64,000 nt of DNA from an uncultured Pseudanabaenaceae cyanobacterium (GTDB lineage: Bacteria; Cyanobacteriota; Cyanobacteriia; PCC-9006; JAAUQQ01). The position numbers and the translations under genes were made by a program. The notes beneath the pieces were generated by a model, which saw only the letters and a program-made list of their open reading frames with translations, was not told the origin of the DNA and made no database searches. The stretch lies in assembly GCA_937949725.1 (NCBI GenBank), contig CALECT010000153.1, positions 25,795 through 89,794 on the forward strand. Direction: 5' to 3'. This document shows, one piece after another, positions 62,147-64,000 of the stretch. Numbering within the stretch: the stretch's first letter is position 1; every line of letters begins with the position of its first letter.

Positions 62147-62950
62147 CTAGCGATTTGTGGAAAGGAAAGGACGAACGATCATAAAGCCTGTACCAAAGGC
62201 TGTAATAACGATCAAAAGAACAATCAACACCAGCCAACCGGTATGGATTTCCTCAGAGGATTCGTCCTCTAAAGCACGACGCGGTAAGGGCTGCTCACGG
62301 CCTGTGAAGATCTTGTTGAGCGTTTCCACAGCGCTCTGACGGCGGGAGGGAGAAAAGGGAGCAGCAGCCTGGGCCCGGCCTGAAGCTTGACTAGGCGACT
62401 GATGGCTCGCATCATTCGCAGCCGCTGGCGATCGCACCATTAACGGTTCAACTCCCTCAGGCATGATGGGCATTTCCTGGGGCCGGGGCGGCTCAGAAAC
62501 CCTGGGTGGCATTGCCGGAGAAAACTGTGGGTTGTATCCCTGAGCAGCACGGCGCAACTGAGGGGGAACTTCCACGCTGGGTTGAGCGACATTGTCTTGG
62601 ACAACCGCAGTCGCTTCAGGGACAACGAGGGATTGACCATTCGAGACCAAATCAGACTTCGGTCCGCCCACCACATGCTGCATTTGCTGTGCAGCTTGGA
62701 CGATGCTATCCACTTCCTGCTGTAGATGAACATTTTGCTTACGCAAATGCTGATTCTGACCATGGAGAGAATCCATCATGGCCTGGGTGGCCTGTAATTC
62801 AGCCGATAGCTCTCGGTAGACAGAAATGGGCACCGACGCCGTTGAGGGCTGATGGGCTGGAGACTTTTGGACAGATGACGGTTGGGCAGGGGCAGGCCGA
62901 CGGTTAGGGCGGCGTTGAGGTGACGACTTAGCGTTCAAATCAAAATTCAT
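62147..62950 (-). CDS. Hypothetical coiled-coil protein with C-terminal TM
   Basis: Coiled coil YRELSAELQATQAMMDSLHGQNQHLRKQNVHLQQEVDSI; C-terminal hydrophobic GWLVLIVLLIVITAFGTGFMIV. Confidence 0.75.
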   Translation of the reverse strand: MNFDLNAKSSPQRRPNRRPAPAQPSSVQKSPAHQPSTASVPISVYRELSAELQATQAMMDSLHGQNQHLRKQNVHLQQEVDSIVQAAQQMQHVVGGPKSDLVSNGQSLVVPEATAVVQDNVAQPSVEVPPQLRRAAQGYNPQFSPAMPPRVSEPPRPQEMPIMPEGVEPLMVRSPAAANDASHQSPSQASGRAQAAAPFSPSRRQSAVETLNKIFTGREQPLPRRALEDESSEEIHTGWLVLIVLLIVITAFGTGFMIVRPFLSTNR

Positions 62951-63286
62951 CGGCCTGAGCTACCTAAGGGAAACAAGTGAATCCGGGACCTAAAAAAAAA
63001 GAAGTCTCTGCGAATCATGCCCAAGGGTAATGCAAATTCCCCAATCTGACACCTCTTTTTCTGAGAAGCATCCGGAAGCTCTGGGATAACGGAGAATATA
63101 CGATGCTAAATTCTCTGCGTATTTCTTCGAGTCTGCTGAGAGCATCAGACCTGGAAATCACGTATTTTTTCCAGTAGAATTGTATTTAATTTGACGACAG
63201 CCGAGTAATTGCGTAACTCCCTATAGGATTTGGCGCTCCCCTCTCGGTATTGTCACGATCTGGACTGAGCTGCACAAGGAAATTGA

Positions 63287-63736
63287 ATGGAAGCATCAAC
63301 GGTTGTACTGGAATCGAAGGTAGAAGCCACAGCTTCTCCAGAGGGCAAGAAAGCGCCTGAAGTAAAATATGGCGAAAGAGAAATCACGGAAGGTAAGCTC
63401 ATCACCTTCCCAAACCCTCGTCCAGGGCGTGGTTATAACATCGATATCGAGCTACCAGAATTTACCTGTAAATGCCCTTTTTCTGGCTATCCCGACTTCG
63501 CCAAAATCTCATTGACCTATGTGCCCAATGAGAAAGTGGTAGAGCTTAAAGCTTTGAAGCTGTATATCAATAGCTTCCGCGATCGCTACATCTCCCACGA
63601 AGAATCTGTGAATGAAATTTTGGATGCATTGGTGGAAGCCTGTGACCCCATTAGCATGACTGTCTGCGGTGACTTTTCTCCCCGTGGCAATGTCAGCACA
63701 GTGATTACGGTTCCTTATCAGAAAGAAGGCGCTTAA
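63287..63736 (+). CDS. queF: preQ1 synthase (NADPH-dependent 7-cyano-7-deazaguanine reductase)
   Basis: [50 protein letters not shown]. Confidence 0.96.
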   Translation: MEASTVVLESKVEATASPEGKKAPEVKYGEREITEGKLITFPNPRPGRGYNIDIELPEFTCKCPFSGYPDFAKISLTYVPNEKVVELKALKLYINSFRDRYISHEESVNEILDALVEACDPISMTVCGDFSPRGNVSTVITVPYQKEGA

Positions 63737-63782
63737 GCGGCAAAACGCCTCCTAAAGACTGGCAGTACAGAAATCCAGATGC

Positions 63783-63817
63783 AAAAGTCCCCTCTCGATG
63801 AACGAGAGGGGACTTTT
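63783..63817. terminator. Terminator after queF
   Basis: AAAAGTCCCCTCTCG-ATGAA-CGAGAGGGGACTTTT. Confidence 0.92.
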
Positions 63818-63847
63818 ATATGCCATTTCTCTTACCCACAACTTGCT

Positions 63848-64000
63848 CTACGATTCGGAAAACGCAAGCGGTTCAGCAACTTCTTCAGCGGGAACAGTAG
63901 CCTCTCCCGGTAACCGCTCAACCAAACCAACCAACTCCCGCTCAAAGGTGACCTGGGCTCGATTGGTACGTCCACCAATAAACAGACTAGGCTTACCCTC
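63848..64000 (-). CDS. C-terminal part of an unidentified CDS running off the window edge
   Basis: Open frame EGKPSLFIGGRTNRAQVTFERELVGLVERLPGEATVPAEEVAEPLAFSES*, ending just before the queF terminator. Confidence 0.5.
   Translation of the reverse strand, partial: EGKPSLFIGGRTNRAQVTFERELVGLVERLPGEATVPAEEVAEPLAFSES

Noticed and set aside
63180-63286. Possible preQ1 riboswitch upstream of queF
   Set aside because: No GAGGUUC-type P1/loop and A-rich tail pattern could be found by eye

Overview
This 64 kb window is cyanobacterial chromosomal DNA. The HIP1 octamer GCGATCGC is dense throughout, and the gene content includes an RbcR-like LysR regulator, cyAbrB, a CRR7-like NDH assembly factor, P-II (glnB) and DUF3747-SLH. 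I call about 45 protein genes.

Main blocks:
(1) Housekeeping and regulatory genes at 0-15 kb: LysR, Ser/Thr kinase, CDF-like transporter, Crp/Fnr regulator, PgpH/YqfF-type 7TM-HD protein, DUF3747-SLH protein, FHA-PrsW fusion, peptide deformylase.
(2) An 11-gene minus-strand operon at about 15.1-29.2 kb for a lipid-linked glycan. It contains two polyprenyl-P GT2 enzymes, two GT-C membrane transferases, an AglD/LPGS-type membrane protein, a deacetylase, a FAD oxidoreductase, a methyltransferase, and a Gfo/Idh + DegT aminotransferase + hexapeptide acyltransferase trio.
(3) A divergent type I secretion operon at 30.2-36 kb: PpiC-type isomerase, cNMP-binding/C39-like ABC transporter, HlyD. No cargo is evident.
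(4) cyAbrB, kinase, GGT, tandem PTPS, shikimate kinase, CRR7-like protein, outer-membrane protein, azoreductase, SSS symporter, TPR protein, SDR, WD40-like protein, HDAC-like protein, GyrA, MBOAT/SGNH pair, MiaB, P-II and QueF.

The most notable non-coding signals are:
- a 108-bp MITE-like palindrome between miaB and glnB;
- a densely structured intergenic region at 43.64-44.10 kb with mutually exclusive stems and an orphan terminator;
- a candidate sRNA or attenuated leader at 47.63-47.76 kb;
- several small dispersed palindromic repeats;
- a Uma2 (DUF820) gene remnant overlapping a WD40-like gene.

No CRISPR array, rRNA, tRNA or intact transposon was recognised. All family calls come from reading motifs by eye. 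No database search was run.
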